Below, piece after piece: positions 16,178 to 24,362 of a stretch of 64,000 nt of DNA; the stretch's first letter is position 1, and each line of letters begins with the position of its first letter. The DNA comes from Bacillota bacterium. GTDB taxonomy: Bacteria; Bacillota; Clostridia; Acetivibrionales; DSM-1351. A program made the position numbers and the translations under genes. The DNA lies in the NCBI GenBank assembly GCA_023400235.1, contig JAEXFI010000039.1:1-64000 (forward strand), read 5' to 3'. The notes below the pieces were generated by a model, which saw only the letters and a program-made list of their open reading frames with translations, was not told where the DNA came from and ran no database searches.

Positions 16178-17086
16178 ATGTTGAATGTATTGCAAAAAGC
16201 AGCAGACGTAGAAACTGCAGACTTAGAAGCTTCAGACACCGGTACAGATAAAATAGTGATAAAAAATTTGAACAGGGTTTTCAACATTAAGAGAAATAAT
16301 GACAGCAAAAAAGATTTTACTGCTATTAAGGATGTAAATTTGAATATAAAAGCCGGTGAATTTTTAACTGTTGTCGGACCCAGCGGCTGTGGAAAATCAA
16401 CCTTGCTTGACATTATTGCCGGATTGTCGAAGCCCAGCTCCGGAGAAATATATATTGATAATAAGATTATAACAGGACCTGCTTTGGACCGCGGTATTGT
16501 ACTACAGGGATATGCCCTTTTTCCATGGAGGACCGTAAGGCACAATATTGAATTCGGGCTTGAGATTAAAGGAATAGGAAAAAATGAACGAAGTGAAATA
16601 AGCACAAGGTTTATCAAGCTTGTTGGGCTGGAAGGCTTTGAAGACAGATATCCATATGAATTGTCAGGAGGTATGAGACAAAGAGTTGCCATAGCAAGAG
16701 CTCTTGCCTATGATCCTGAGGTGCTTTTAATGGATGAGCCCTTTGCTGCTGTGGATGCACAGACACGGGAAACAATGCAGGATGAGCTTCTGCGTATTTG
16801 GGAAGAAACTAAAAAAACCATAGTTTTTGTAACCCATAGTATTGAAGAAGCGGTAGGGCTGGCAGACAGAGTGGCTATAATGTCGTCAAATCCAGGCTGC
16901 ATAAAGGAAATAGTCAATATTGATCTGCCAAGGCCAAGGAGAATTGGTGATATTAGAAATTCAACCGGTTTTTCATGGATTACCCACCGGGTATGGGAGA
17001 TACTGCAAAATGCTCAACCAGAGCTGTCACCTAAAAAAAGCAGTGTAAATCTGGCTGAAGATATATCTGCTTCAGCGACAATTTGA
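16178..17086 (+). CDS. NitT/TauT-type ABC transporter ATPase (SsuB/TauB-like)
   Basis: 302 residues from ATG 16178 (GGTGAG at 16165-16170). GTG codons at 16163 and 16166 are possible but lie too close to a ribosome site. Walker A is VGPSGCGKST, the Q-loop region is VLQGYALFPWRTV, the signature is LSGGMRQRVAIARALA, Walker B is VLLMDEPFAAVD and the switch His lies in FVTHSIEEAV. The conserved LFPWRTV is typical of the sulfonate/nitrate/taurine branch. It completes the importer with the two permeases and the binding protein. Confidence 0.93.
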   Translation: MLNVLQKAADVETADLEASDTGTDKIVIKNLNRVFNIKRNNDSKKDFTAIKDVNLNIKAGEFLTVVGPSGCGKSTLLDIIAGLSKPSSGEIYIDNKIITGPALDRGIVLQGYALFPWRTVRHNIEFGLEIKGIGKNERSEISTRFIKLVGLEGFEDRYPYELSGGMRQRVAIARALAYDPEVLLMDEPFAAVDAQTRETMQDELLRIWEETKKTIVFVTHSIEEAVGLADRVAIMSSNPGCIKEIVNIDLPRPRRIGDIRNSTGFSWITHRVWEILQNAQPELSPKKSSVNLAEDISASATI

Positions 17087-17101
17087 ACAGGATGTGTTGA
17101 T

Positions 17102-19453
17102 ATGGCTGAAGCTATAATTTTAAAAGTATACGGAATGACTTGTACATTATGTTCAATAACCATCGAAGCGGCTCTTTCAAAGAGAAAAGGCATCCTGCAG
17201 GCTTCTGTGAACTATGCTTCTGAAAAGGCGGTCATTGAATACGATGCTGCAAGTATTTCAAATGAAGACATAAAAAAATCAATTGAGAAGCTGGGATTTG
17301 CAGTAGAACTGAGCAGTGAGGCAAATGCTGGTGCAGGCGTTACAATGGGGGATAGGCAAAGAAGGAAATTGCTCAGGCTTTTTATTCTTTCAGCCATATT
17401 CAGTGCTCCTCTGATTCTGTGCATGCTTTCTGAAGGAGTGGGCTTTTGTCACGATATTTTTGATCCGGGGACAAAGACAGGCTGGAGCAGGACTTTGTAT
17501 GAGCTTAGGCTAAAAGCGCTGTTCCTGCATGATTGGAGGCTTCAGCTTCTTTCGGCCACACCCGTACAGCTGATAATTGGTGCCAGGTTCTATAAAAACG
17601 CCTTCAGGTCGGTTCTGGCAGGAAAAGCCACAATGGATCTGCTGGTGGTGCTTGGAACAACAGCTGCTTATTTATATAGTGTTTATATAATCTTTTATCA
17701 GAATTATTCATATGTCTCCGGACTACAGAACGTATATTTTGAGGCCTCCACTGTTATAATAACTCTTGTTTTGCTGGGAAAATATCTGGAGGCACTTGCA
17801 AAGGGAAGGACTTCAAAGGCAATCCGGGAACTTATGGGCCTGAGACCTGAGACAGCAACAATACTGCGGGGGACCGAGGAAGTGGACCTGCCTGTGGATG
17901 CGGTAGCAGCAGGAGACATCATTATTGTAAGGCCGGGAGAGAAAATTCCCGTTGACGGAGTTATAATACAGGGCACTTCTGCAATAGATGAAGCAATGCT
18001 TACAGGTGAAAGCTTTCCGGTGGATAAAAAAGAAGGCGATTTTGTTACCGGAGGGTCAGTCAATAAATTTGGGGCCTTTAAGTTCAAAGCCACAAAAGTT
18101 GGCAGTGAGACAAGACTTTCGGGAATTATTAAGTTGATTGAGGAGGCCCAAGTCAGCAAGGCACCTATTCAAAAGATTGCAGACAGGGTATCCGGCTATT
18201 TTATCCCCTTTGTGATAATAACTTCATTGGCGACCTTCTTATATTGGTATTTTATTGTTTACAAGCAAGTTCTTTTTGTTATCAACCTGCCAATAATCTA
18301 TGCCGTAGCAGTATTGGTGGTTTCCTGCCCCTGTGCCCTTGGACTTGCCACACCCACGGCAATAATAGCAGGCATGGGAAAAGGAGCACTAAACGGTATA
18401 CTGATAAAAAAAGGTGAAATCCTTGAAACGGCATATAAAATAGACACGGTGGTTTTTGATAAAACAGGCACGCTTACAGAAGGCATACCTGAAATCGAGG
18501 ATATATTCATACTGGAAAAGGGCAGAGCCTTATTCAATAAAGATGATATTTTATTATTAGCTGCCACTGCAGAAAAGAAATCAGAGCATCCTTTGGGTGA
18601 GGCCATCTATAAAAGAGGAAAGGAAGCAGCAAATGCAGAATTGCCGGAGCCTCAGAGTTTTAAAGCTGTACCCGGCAAAGGGGTATATGCAGAAGTTGAT
18701 AATAGGAATATATTAATTGGGACACCCACATTTCTTAAGGACAATAATATTCCGGCAGTTGATGCAGATGCAACTTTATCAGAGATTTATAACGAGGGTA
18801 AAACAGCTGTTTTAGTAGCTGTTGATAATTTGCTGGTTGCTGTCATATCACTGTCAGACAGGATAAGGGAGAGTTCGTCAAAAGCGGTAGAAGAGCTGAA
18901 AAGAATGGGTATTGAGGTATTCCTCATAACCGGTGACAATGCAAATGCAGCAAAAACTGTGGGCTTAAAGACGGGAATAGAGAATATTCTTGCTGAAGTC
19001 TTACCTGAGGATAAAGCCAATGAAATAAGGAAGATCAAGGGTAACAATAAGACAGTAGGCATGGTTGGTGACGGGATTAACGACGCACCTGCTCTTGCAG
19101 CAGCAGATGTGGGGTTTGCTGTTGGCACTGGTACAGATATAGCAGTAGAGACCGGAGATATCGTACTTTTAAAGGACGATTTGCTGAACATACCTAATGC
19201 TGTTTTGCTTTCAAAGAAGACCATCAGAAAGATAAAGCAGAATTTGTTCTGGGCATTCATATACAATGTAATTGGAATACCCATAGCAGCCTCAGGACAC
19301 TTGAATCCGGTAGTGGCCGCCGCCGCCATGACGCTGAGCTCCATATCGGTAATATTAAACTCTTTAAGCTTAAGACGGTTAAAGCTTAAGGGAAAGCTTA
19401 ATGGTAATGAAAAATTGCAGAAACCTGCGTTTGAAATCAGTGCCAGGCTATAA
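17102..19453 (+). CDS. Copper-type P1B ATPase
   Basis: 783 residues. An N-terminal heavy-metal domain has the CxxC site in YGMTCTLCSITIE. Eight membrane helices carry the transport motif CPCALGLATPTA. The phosphorylation site is DKTGTLTEG, the nucleotide domain has HPLGEAI, and the hinge is GDGINDAPAL. These are the marks of Cu(+) exporters or importers (CopA family). It starts 15 bases after the ABC ATPase, so it is probably co-transcribed with the corrinoid and nitrogenase-like locus. The reason is not obvious. It could relieve copper stress that damages exposed Fe-S clusters or corrinoid chemistry, or simply share the promoter. A bidirectional terminator follows. Confidence 0.93.
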   Translation: MAEAIILKVYGMTCTLCSITIEAALSKRKGILQASVNYASEKAVIEYDAASISNEDIKKSIEKLGFAVELSSEANAGAGVTMGDRQRRKLLRLFILSAIFSAPLILCMLSEGVGFCHDIFDPGTKTGWSRTLYELRLKALFLHDWRLQLLSATPVQLIIGARFYKNAFRSVLAGKATMDLLVVLGTTAAYLYSVYIIFYQNYSYVSGLQNVYFEASTVIITLVLLGKYLEALAKGRTSKAIRELMGLRPETATILRGTEEVDLPVDAVAAGDIIIVRPGEKIPVDGVIIQGTSAIDEAMLTGESFPVDKKEGDFVTGGSVNKFGAFKFKATKVGSETRLSGIIKLIEEAQVSKAPIQKIADRVSGYFIPFVIITSLATFLYWYFIVYKQVLFVINLPIIYAVAVLVVSCPCALGLATPTAIIAGMGKGALNGILIKKGEILETAYKIDTVVFDKTGTLTEGIPEIEDIFILEKGRALFNKDDILLLAATAEKKSEHPLGEAIYKRGKEAANAELPEPQSFKAVPGKGVYAEVDNRNILIGTPTFLKDNNIPAVDADATLSEIYNEGKTAVLVAVDNLLVAVISLSDRIRESSSKAVEELKRMGIEVFLITGDNANAAKTVGLKTGIENILAEVLPEDKANEIRKIKGNNKTVGMVGDGINDAPALAAADVGFAVGTGTDIAVETGDIVLLKDDLLNIPNAVLLSKKTIRKIKQNLFWAFIYNVIGIPIAASGHLNPVVAAAAMTLSSISVILNSLSLRRLKLKGKLNGNEKLQKPAFEISARL

Positions 19454-19480
19454 ATCAGCCTGTACAACCAGATTTAAATG

Positions 19481-19508
19481 AAAAAATGCGCCTATCGGCG
19501 CATTTTTT
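19481..19508. terminator. Bidirectional terminator
   Basis: A-run, TGCGCC (19487-19492), TATC loop, GGCGCA (19497-19502), T-run. It works in both directions and separates the plus-strand copper ATPase gene from the convergent nitroreductase gene. Confidence 0.85.
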
Positions 19509-19554
19509 CGGGGGATACGTTTTATCGTTTTATCTCCAGACATACTGTTATATT

Positions 19555-20154
19555 CTACTTGATAAGCCTTACTCTTTGCTCCAGCGGCTGAAACTGTTTT
19601 TCATCCGGTGCGGCAGTCGGCTTGCCGAAAGGCATCTGGGCAAGCAGCTTCCAATTTGCAGGTACATTCCACTGCTTGCGTACCTCCTGGTCTATAATGG
19701 GGTTGTAATGCTGGAGCGACGCTCCAAAGCCTTCAATTTCAAGCGAGGTCCACAGGATATATTGAAGCATCCCGCTTGCCTGCAGGGACCAGACGGGGAA
19801 ATTGTCCTTGTATAAAGGGAATTGGCTCTGTAAGGTTTCTACAACCGACTGATCCTCAAAGAACAGTACGGTGCCATATCCGCTTTTAAATGAATCGAGC
19901 TTGCCCGCTGTAGCTGCAAAGCCTTCTTCGGGAACTATTTTCCTGAGCTCCTCCCTGGTTATATCCCAGAGTTTGTCGTGATTGTCGCCCAACAAAACCA
20001 AAACTCTGCCGCTTTGGCTGTTAAATGCTGTTGGAGTGTGCTTTACTGCGGCATCTACAATTTCACTGATTCTCTCATCGGAAACCGGAGATTCCTTATT
20101 TATTCCATAAAATGAACGTCTGTCTTTGACTGCGTTATAAAAATCTTTTGCCAT
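19555..20154 (-). CDS. Nitroreductase family flavoprotein
   Basis: 199 residues, start ATG 20154 with GGAGGAG upstream on the minus strand. The N-terminal FYNAVKDRRSFYGI and TPTAFNSQSGRVLVL are FMN-binding segments of the nitroreductase fold. The later GASLQHYNPIID and WKLLAQMPFGKPTA match the small Frm2/YdgI-like subgroup, whose members reduce nitro compounds or help in lipid and redox stress. The physiological substrate is unknown. A 10-10-10 inverted repeat lies just upstream of its ribosome site, pointing to a dedicated repressor that is not encoded nearby. Confidence 0.85.
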   Translation of the reverse strand: MAKDFYNAVKDRRSFYGINKESPVSDERISEIVDAAVKHTPTAFNSQSGRVLVLLGDNHDKLWDITREELRKIVPEEGFAATAGKLDSFKSGYGTVLFFEDQSVVETLQSQFPLYKDNFPVWSLQASGMLQYILWTSLEIEGFGASLQHYNPIIDQEVRKQWNVPANWKLLAQMPFGKPTAAPDEKQFQPLEQRVRLIK

Positions 20155-20176
20155 ATGCTGCTCCTCCTGACACTTT

Positions 20177-20206
20177 CTATTTAAACAAATACATCTGTTT
20201 AAATAG
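20177..20206. promoter_or_regulatory. Inverted repeat before the nitroreductase gene (probable operator)
   Basis: CTATTTAAAC (20177-20186), ten bases, GTTTAAATAG (20197-20206). The arms are perfect and sit 23 bases upstream of the minus-strand ATG. The placement suits a repressor operator. Confidence 0.55.
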
Positions 20207-20230
20207 ATTTACCACTATTATGTGTTATTA

Positions 20231-20270
20231 AACATTAATTTATATCGATAGATGTTTTTAAATTAGTGTT
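20231..20270. other. Inverted repeat between helicase and nitroreductase genes
   Basis: AACATTAATTTA (20231-20242) pairs with TAAATTAGTGTT (20259-20270), 11 of 12. There is no T-run on the minus strand, so it is a weak terminator candidate for the helicase mRNA or a second protein site for the nitroreductase promoter. Confidence 0.4.
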
Positions 20271-20329
20271 TCTTAAAAGGGACGGCTGCTGTGGCTGTAT
20301 CTCGTGATGCGATGCATGAAAAACCAATA

Positions 20330-22162
20330 TTACCAATCCTTACGGTAGGGTTTGCTGCCCGAGGGTTTTCCGCCCTGGGACTTACCGACTGACTGCTTGC
20401 TGCCGGAGGCTTTAATATATCCGGTATGTCCCGACTTTCTTTTGGAGGGCTGCCCGGCTCCATTGCCCCCGTGGACAATAAAGGTATTATTGTAGGTGCT
20501 GCTGTTCCTGCCCGAACCCAGACCGCTTCTGCCGCCTTTTTTGCGAGGGGTGGATTTTTCAATGTTTATCCGCTTGCCCTTAATGGTATAGTTTTTCATG
20601 GACATCAGGACCTCAGCGGCAAATTCCTTTGGAACCTCCACAAAGGAGTACTTGTCGAAAATATCTATGGAGCCTACCATTTTACCAGGCAGACCTGAGG
20701 TTTCCACCAGGCTTTCGATAATATGCCGGGGCTGTATCTTATTGTCACTGCCTATATTTATAAACAGCCTGACCATAGGATTTTCCGAATCCGCATCCGC
20801 TGATTCGTCAATATCACTGACCATGCTGGGGAAGTTGCCGTTCTGTTCTGCATACATTTTCAGCAGAGCAGCAGCAACATCCAGAGAAGTAACGAAGGAA
20901 TCCTCCTGATCCTCAGCATCGGAATTTATAGTACTTACAAATCTTTCGATATTGCTCACGTATTTGGATATACCATCAGATTGCAGGTTTTCCTTAAGTG
21001 TCTTGAGTACATTTGACATTTTCTTTTCTTCCACGTCATTGATACTGGGTGGCTTCATCAAGGTTACTGTTGATTTGGTGTACCTCTGAATATCTCTGAG
21101 CTTGTATATTTCCCTTCCGGATATGAAGGTAAAGGCTTTTCCGGTTCTTCCTGCCCTTCCGGTTCTGCCTATTCTGTGTACATAGTATTCTTCGTCGCTG
21201 GGAATGTCGTAATTGAACACAGCCTCCACATCATCCACATCAATTCCTCTTGCGGCAACATCTGTGGCTATGAGGATATCAAAGGTTCCCTTTCGGAACT
21301 GTGACATGACCTTGTCCCTGTGCTCCTGGCGCATGTCACCGTGGAGAGACTCTGCGGAATAGCCTCTGGACTGAAGTCCGGAGGTAAGCTCATCAACTCT
21401 CTTTTTAGTGTTGCAAAATACCAGTGAAAGCTTTATATCGTTGGTATCAATCAGGCGGGAAAGCACTTCCAGCTTGGCGGATTCCTTCACCTCAAGATAG
21501 TACTGCTCGATACTTGGAACAGTCAGTTCCTTATGGGCTACTTTTATATGAATAGGGTCTTTCTGATATTTCCTGGTGATATCAAGTATTTCTTTAGGCA
21601 TGGTAGCAGAAAACAGGATTGTCTGCCTGTCCTCAGGGACTTTTTCCAATATGGTATCAATGTCCTCCCGGAAGCCCATGTTAAGCATTTCATCAGCTTC
21701 ATCCAGAACAATCATCTTCAGGTACTCCAGCTTTAAGGTCCTGCGTCTCATGTGGTCCATAACTCGTCCGGGAGTGCCGATAATAATCTGTGGGCGCTTT
21801 TTCAAAGCCATTATCTGTCTGTCTATGGGCTGACCGCCATATACCGGCAGAATACGAATACCATCCTTATATTTAAGCACATTTCTCAGTTCCTCGGAGG
21901 ATTGGATTGCCAATTCCCTGGTAGGACAGAGCACAAGCACCTGTATGGAATCAATCTGGGGGTCAATCATTTCAATAGCGGGTATTCCGAAGGCACAGGT
22001 CTTTCCCGTACCTGTCTGAGCCTGTCCAATCAAATCATTTCCGCTGAGAATGGGGGGGATGGATTGTGACTGAATGGGAGTGGCCTCCTCAAAGCCCATG
22101 TCGGCAATTGCACGAAGCACATCATTTGAAAGGTTTAGATCTTTAAAACTTAAATTTTCCAT
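20330..22162 (-). CDS. DEAD-box RNA helicase with DbpA-type RNA-binding domain
   Basis: 610 residues. Helicase motifs run in order: Q motif before GFEEATPIQSQ, AQTGTGKT, PTRELA, TPGRV, DEAD, SAT, VFCNTKKRVDEL, ATDVAARGIDV and HRIGRTGRAGRTG. A DbpA/CsdA RNA-binding domain follows at about 465-550 (RLFINIGSDNKIQPRHIIE ... GKRINIEKS). A basic Gly/Ser-rich tail ends the protein. It unwinds structured RNA in ribosome assembly and mRNA decay, especially in the cold (CsdA/DeaD/CshA group). The start ATG 22162 has AAAGGA upstream. It is divergent from the HAD gene, with a palindrome between the two. Confidence 0.95.
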   Translation of the reverse strand: MENLSFKDLNLSNDVLRAIADMGFEEATPIQSQSIPPILSGNDLIGQAQTGTGKTCAFGIPAIEMIDPQIDSIQVLVLCPTRELAIQSSEELRNVLKYKDGIRILPVYGGQPIDRQIMALKKRPQIIIGTPGRVMDHMRRRTLKLEYLKMIVLDEADEMLNMGFREDIDTILEKVPEDRQTILFSATMPKEILDITRKYQKDPIHIKVAHKELTVPSIEQYYLEVKESAKLEVLSRLIDTNDIKLSLVFCNTKKRVDELTSGLQSRGYSAESLHGDMRQEHRDKVMSQFRKGTFDILIATDVAARGIDVDDVEAVFNYDIPSDEEYYVHRIGRTGRAGRTGKAFTFISGREIYKLRDIQRYTKSTVTLMKPPSINDVEEKKMSNVLKTLKENLQSDGISKYVSNIERFVSTINSDAEDQEDSFVTSLDVAAALLKMYAEQNGNFPSMVSDIDESADADSENPMVRLFINIGSDNKIQPRHIIESLVETSGLPGKMVGSIDIFDKYSFVEVPKEFAAEVLMSMKNYTIKGKRINIEKSTPRKKGGRSGLGSGRNSSTYNNTFIVHGGNGAGQPSKRKSGHTGYIKASGSKQSVGKSQGGKPSGSKPYRKDW

Positions 22163-22247
22163 TTTTATTCCTTTACTTTATATTCATTTGATTTTATATA
22201 CTATACAATAATAATTATTATTTGCCTTTTTTGCAATGTTTATTTAT

Positions 22248-22267
22248 TATCAATTGTATAATTGATA
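22248..22267. promoter_or_regulatory. Palindrome in the helicase/HAD divergent promoter region
   Basis: TATCAATTGTATAATTGATA: perfect 8-bp arms around GTAT, in the 243-bp AT-rich gap between divergent genes. It could be a regulator site for either direction. Confidence 0.4.
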
Positions 22268-22405
22268 CAAGTAAATTTATTATATCAGAAAAGGAATAAT
22301 GTAGTCTGCATTTTTAAAGAATAAAACTGGTTAAAACTTTGGAGCCATTTGCCCCACAGATATTATACGAACAGATAAATCAGACGATGGGAGACAATAA
22401 ACACT

Positions 22406-23059
22406 ATGAAGAACTTCGCATTTGTATCAGATTTTGACGGCACTTTGACTGACAGGGACTTTTACCATATTGTAATGGATAAATATTTAAAGGATTGGGC
22501 CTGGGAATATTATGACCAATGGAGAAAGACCAAGAAAATAAATGTGGATTTTCTGAACAGGATTTTTGGCTCCATGGACAGAAGTGAAGAAGAAATACTT
22601 GAGGATATACTTGCTCTTCCGCTGGATTCAAATGCAGTTGAATTTATTCAAAGGGTGGAGAATAATGGAGGGGATTTTTATATATTGAGTGCCGGAACCT
22701 CGTACTATATAAAAAAGCTTCTGGCTCATTTAAACCTGGAAAATGTGACGGTTATATCCATGGAGGGCGCATATGTGAACAGGGGAATAAAAATTCTGCC
22801 TGACCCTGAGAATGAATTTTATTCCAGTACCTGGGGAGTGGACAAGGAAAAGGTGATATTATCCCTGAAGGGTAAATATGAAAAGGTTTATTTTGCAGGA
22901 GACAGCGAGCCCGATGTGGGAGCGGCAGGAGCTGCTGATCTGGCATTTGCACGAAACGACCTGAAAAGGCTTCTTTCAGACAGAAATATTTCTTTTGTAC
23001 CCTTCTGCAAATATGATGAAATTCAGAAATTTATGACCGTCCACGGTCTGTTGAAATAG
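22406..23059 (+). CDS. HAD-superfamily phosphatase, MtnX/phosphoserine phosphatase-like
   Basis: 217 residues. The HAD nucleophile motif is at the very N terminus (VSDFDGTLTDRDF), with motif II ILSAGTSYYIKKLL and motif III-IV VYFAGDSEPDVGAAGAADLAFAR. Type IB cap features and length match MtnX (methionine salvage phosphatase) and its relatives. The substrate is not proven. The gene stands before a glycerol-1-phosphate dehydrogenase family gene, with a GC hairpin (23070-23095, no T-run) between. A shared pathway could be phosphate removal from a polyol phosphate, but this is a guess. Confidence 0.8.
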   Translation: MKNFAFVSDFDGTLTDRDFYHIVMDKYLKDWAWEYYDQWRKTKKINVDFLNRIFGSMDRSEEEILEDILALPLDSNAVEFIQRVENNGGDFYILSAGTSYYIKKLLAHLNLENVTVISMEGAYVNRGIKILPDPENEFYSSTWGVDKEKVILSLKGKYEKVYFAGDSEPDVGAAGAADLAFARNDLKRLLSDRNISFVPFCKYDEIQKFMTVHGLLK

Positions 23060-23162
23060 TGAGGCGCGGCCCGGTGAGACTTAAGACCCACCGGGTATAC
23101 GTTAAAATAAAAAATAATGTGGGTGAGCGCCGGTTAAAAAACGCTTGCAGACAGGAGTATTT

Positions 23163-24230
23163 ATGAGCACAGCAATACACAGGATTGAAATTCCTACCAT
23201 TATGGAAGTAAACAGCGGGATTCTGGAAAATGTGGGTTCCCTCCTGGAAAGAGCCGGAATTTCCAGGGTTGTTATATTTTTTGGAGAAGGTATAAAAGCA
23301 CTGTTTGGAGAAAAGATAACAGCCTCCATAAAGGGTAAGGCCTCCTTGACACTGCTTGAAACCTGTGAGTATGATGATATTGCTGTGGAAAACCTGATAC
23401 CCCGTGGGTTTTCCATACCTAGAAAGGCTGATGCAGTTGTGGGTGTAGGTGGGGGAAAGGTTCTGGATGCTGCAAAATATATAGCTTTTCTGAACAATCT
23501 CCCATTTATCAGCATTCCAACCTCAACCTCCAATGACGGCTTTTCCAGCTCGGGCTGCTCCTTGCTCATAGGGGGAAAAAGGACTTCCGTACATGCAGCT
23601 ATGCCCTTTGGAATAATAGTAGACCTCCAGGTTGTGAAGAATGCACCTGCTAAATTCATTTACTCTGGATTGGGGGATATTGTATCTAAGATTACTGCTG
23701 TTTATGACTGGTATTTTGAAGAAAGGAACAATGCCGCAAAGGTTAACGATTTTGCTGCCATGCTGGCGAAAAAGTCGGTGAACAGCATTGTCCGCATGCC
23801 CTACACCGATATAACCGAGCAGTTTTTCCTGAAGGAAATGGTGGATTCACTCACCATGAGCGGTATTGCCATGGAAATCGCCGGAAACAGTTCTCCCGCC
23901 AGCGGCAGCGAACATCTCATATCCCACGCGCTGGACAGGGTGCTAAAAAAGCCCCAGCTGCACGGCATACAGGTTGGAATCGCAACATATCTCATGAGCC
24001 TGGTGCAGCAGCACAGAGCTGAGAGGATTCAAAAATTTCTTGGAGACACCGGCTTTTTTGACTATGTTTCAACTCTGGACCTTAAGGCGGATGATTTTGA
24101 AAAGGCTGTTGACCTGGCTCCTTCCATCAAGCCCAACAGATTTACCAGTATACATGTGGAGGAAAACCGCAGCAGGGCCAAGGAGCTGCTGAGGAATAAT
24201 GCAATACTCAAAAAAATACTTAAGGCTTAA
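23163..24230 (+). CDS. sn-Glycerol-1-phosphate dehydrogenase family protein (AraM/EgsA-like)
   Basis: 355 residues from ATG 23163, where AGGAG lies 5 bases upstream (an in-frame TTG at 23145 is rejected). NAD-binding glycines GVGGGKVLDAAKY and the family hallmark STSNDGFSS are clear. Metal ligands fit the iron-alcohol-dehydrogenase fold (SGLGDIVSK, HLISHALD, HGIQVGIAT). These enzymes reduce dihydroxyacetone phosphate to sn-glycerol-1-phosphate, the archaeal lipid backbone. Bacillus AraM does this in bacteria. The preceding HAD phosphatase might act on a related phosphate. Confidence 0.88.
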   Translation: MSTAIHRIEIPTIMEVNSGILENVGSLLERAGISRVVIFFGEGIKALFGEKITASIKGKASLTLLETCEYDDIAVENLIPRGFSIPRKADAVVGVGGGKVLDAAKYIAFLNNLPFISIPTSTSNDGFSSSGCSLLIGGKRTSVHAAMPFGIIVDLQVVKNAPAKFIYSGLGDIVSKITAVYDWYFEERNNAAKVNDFAAMLAKKSVNSIVRMPYTDITEQFFLKEMVDSLTMSGIAMEIAGNSSPASGSEHLISHALDRVLKKPQLHGIQVGIATYLMSLVQQHRAERIQKFLGDTGFFDYVSTLDLKADDFEKAVDLAPSIKPNRFTSIHVEENRSRAKELLRNNAILKKILKA

Positions 24231-24260
24231 AGAACTTTGTGCCCCGGCTCATTAACCATG

Positions 24261-24306
24261 TATGCCGGGAAAAAGCTCCTTTTACAAAAAGTCAGCTCCC
24301 GGCATA
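24261..24306. other. Hairpin between convergent genes
   Basis: TATGCCGGGA (24261-24270) pairs with TCCCGGCATA (24297-24306) around a 26-base loop. It lies between the convergent dehydrogenase and lactate dehydrogenase genes. No clear T-run follows on either strand. Confidence 0.5.
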
Positions 24307-24362
24307 AGTATATAACGCGGGAATATGTACCTTCCCACAGATAAGTCTGTTTGAGGGAGGGG

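Noticed and set aside
24261..24306. Intrinsic terminator between the convergent dehydrogenase genes
   Set aside because: The stem is good, but neither side is followed by a T-run and the loop is 26 bases, so it was listed only as a hairpin.
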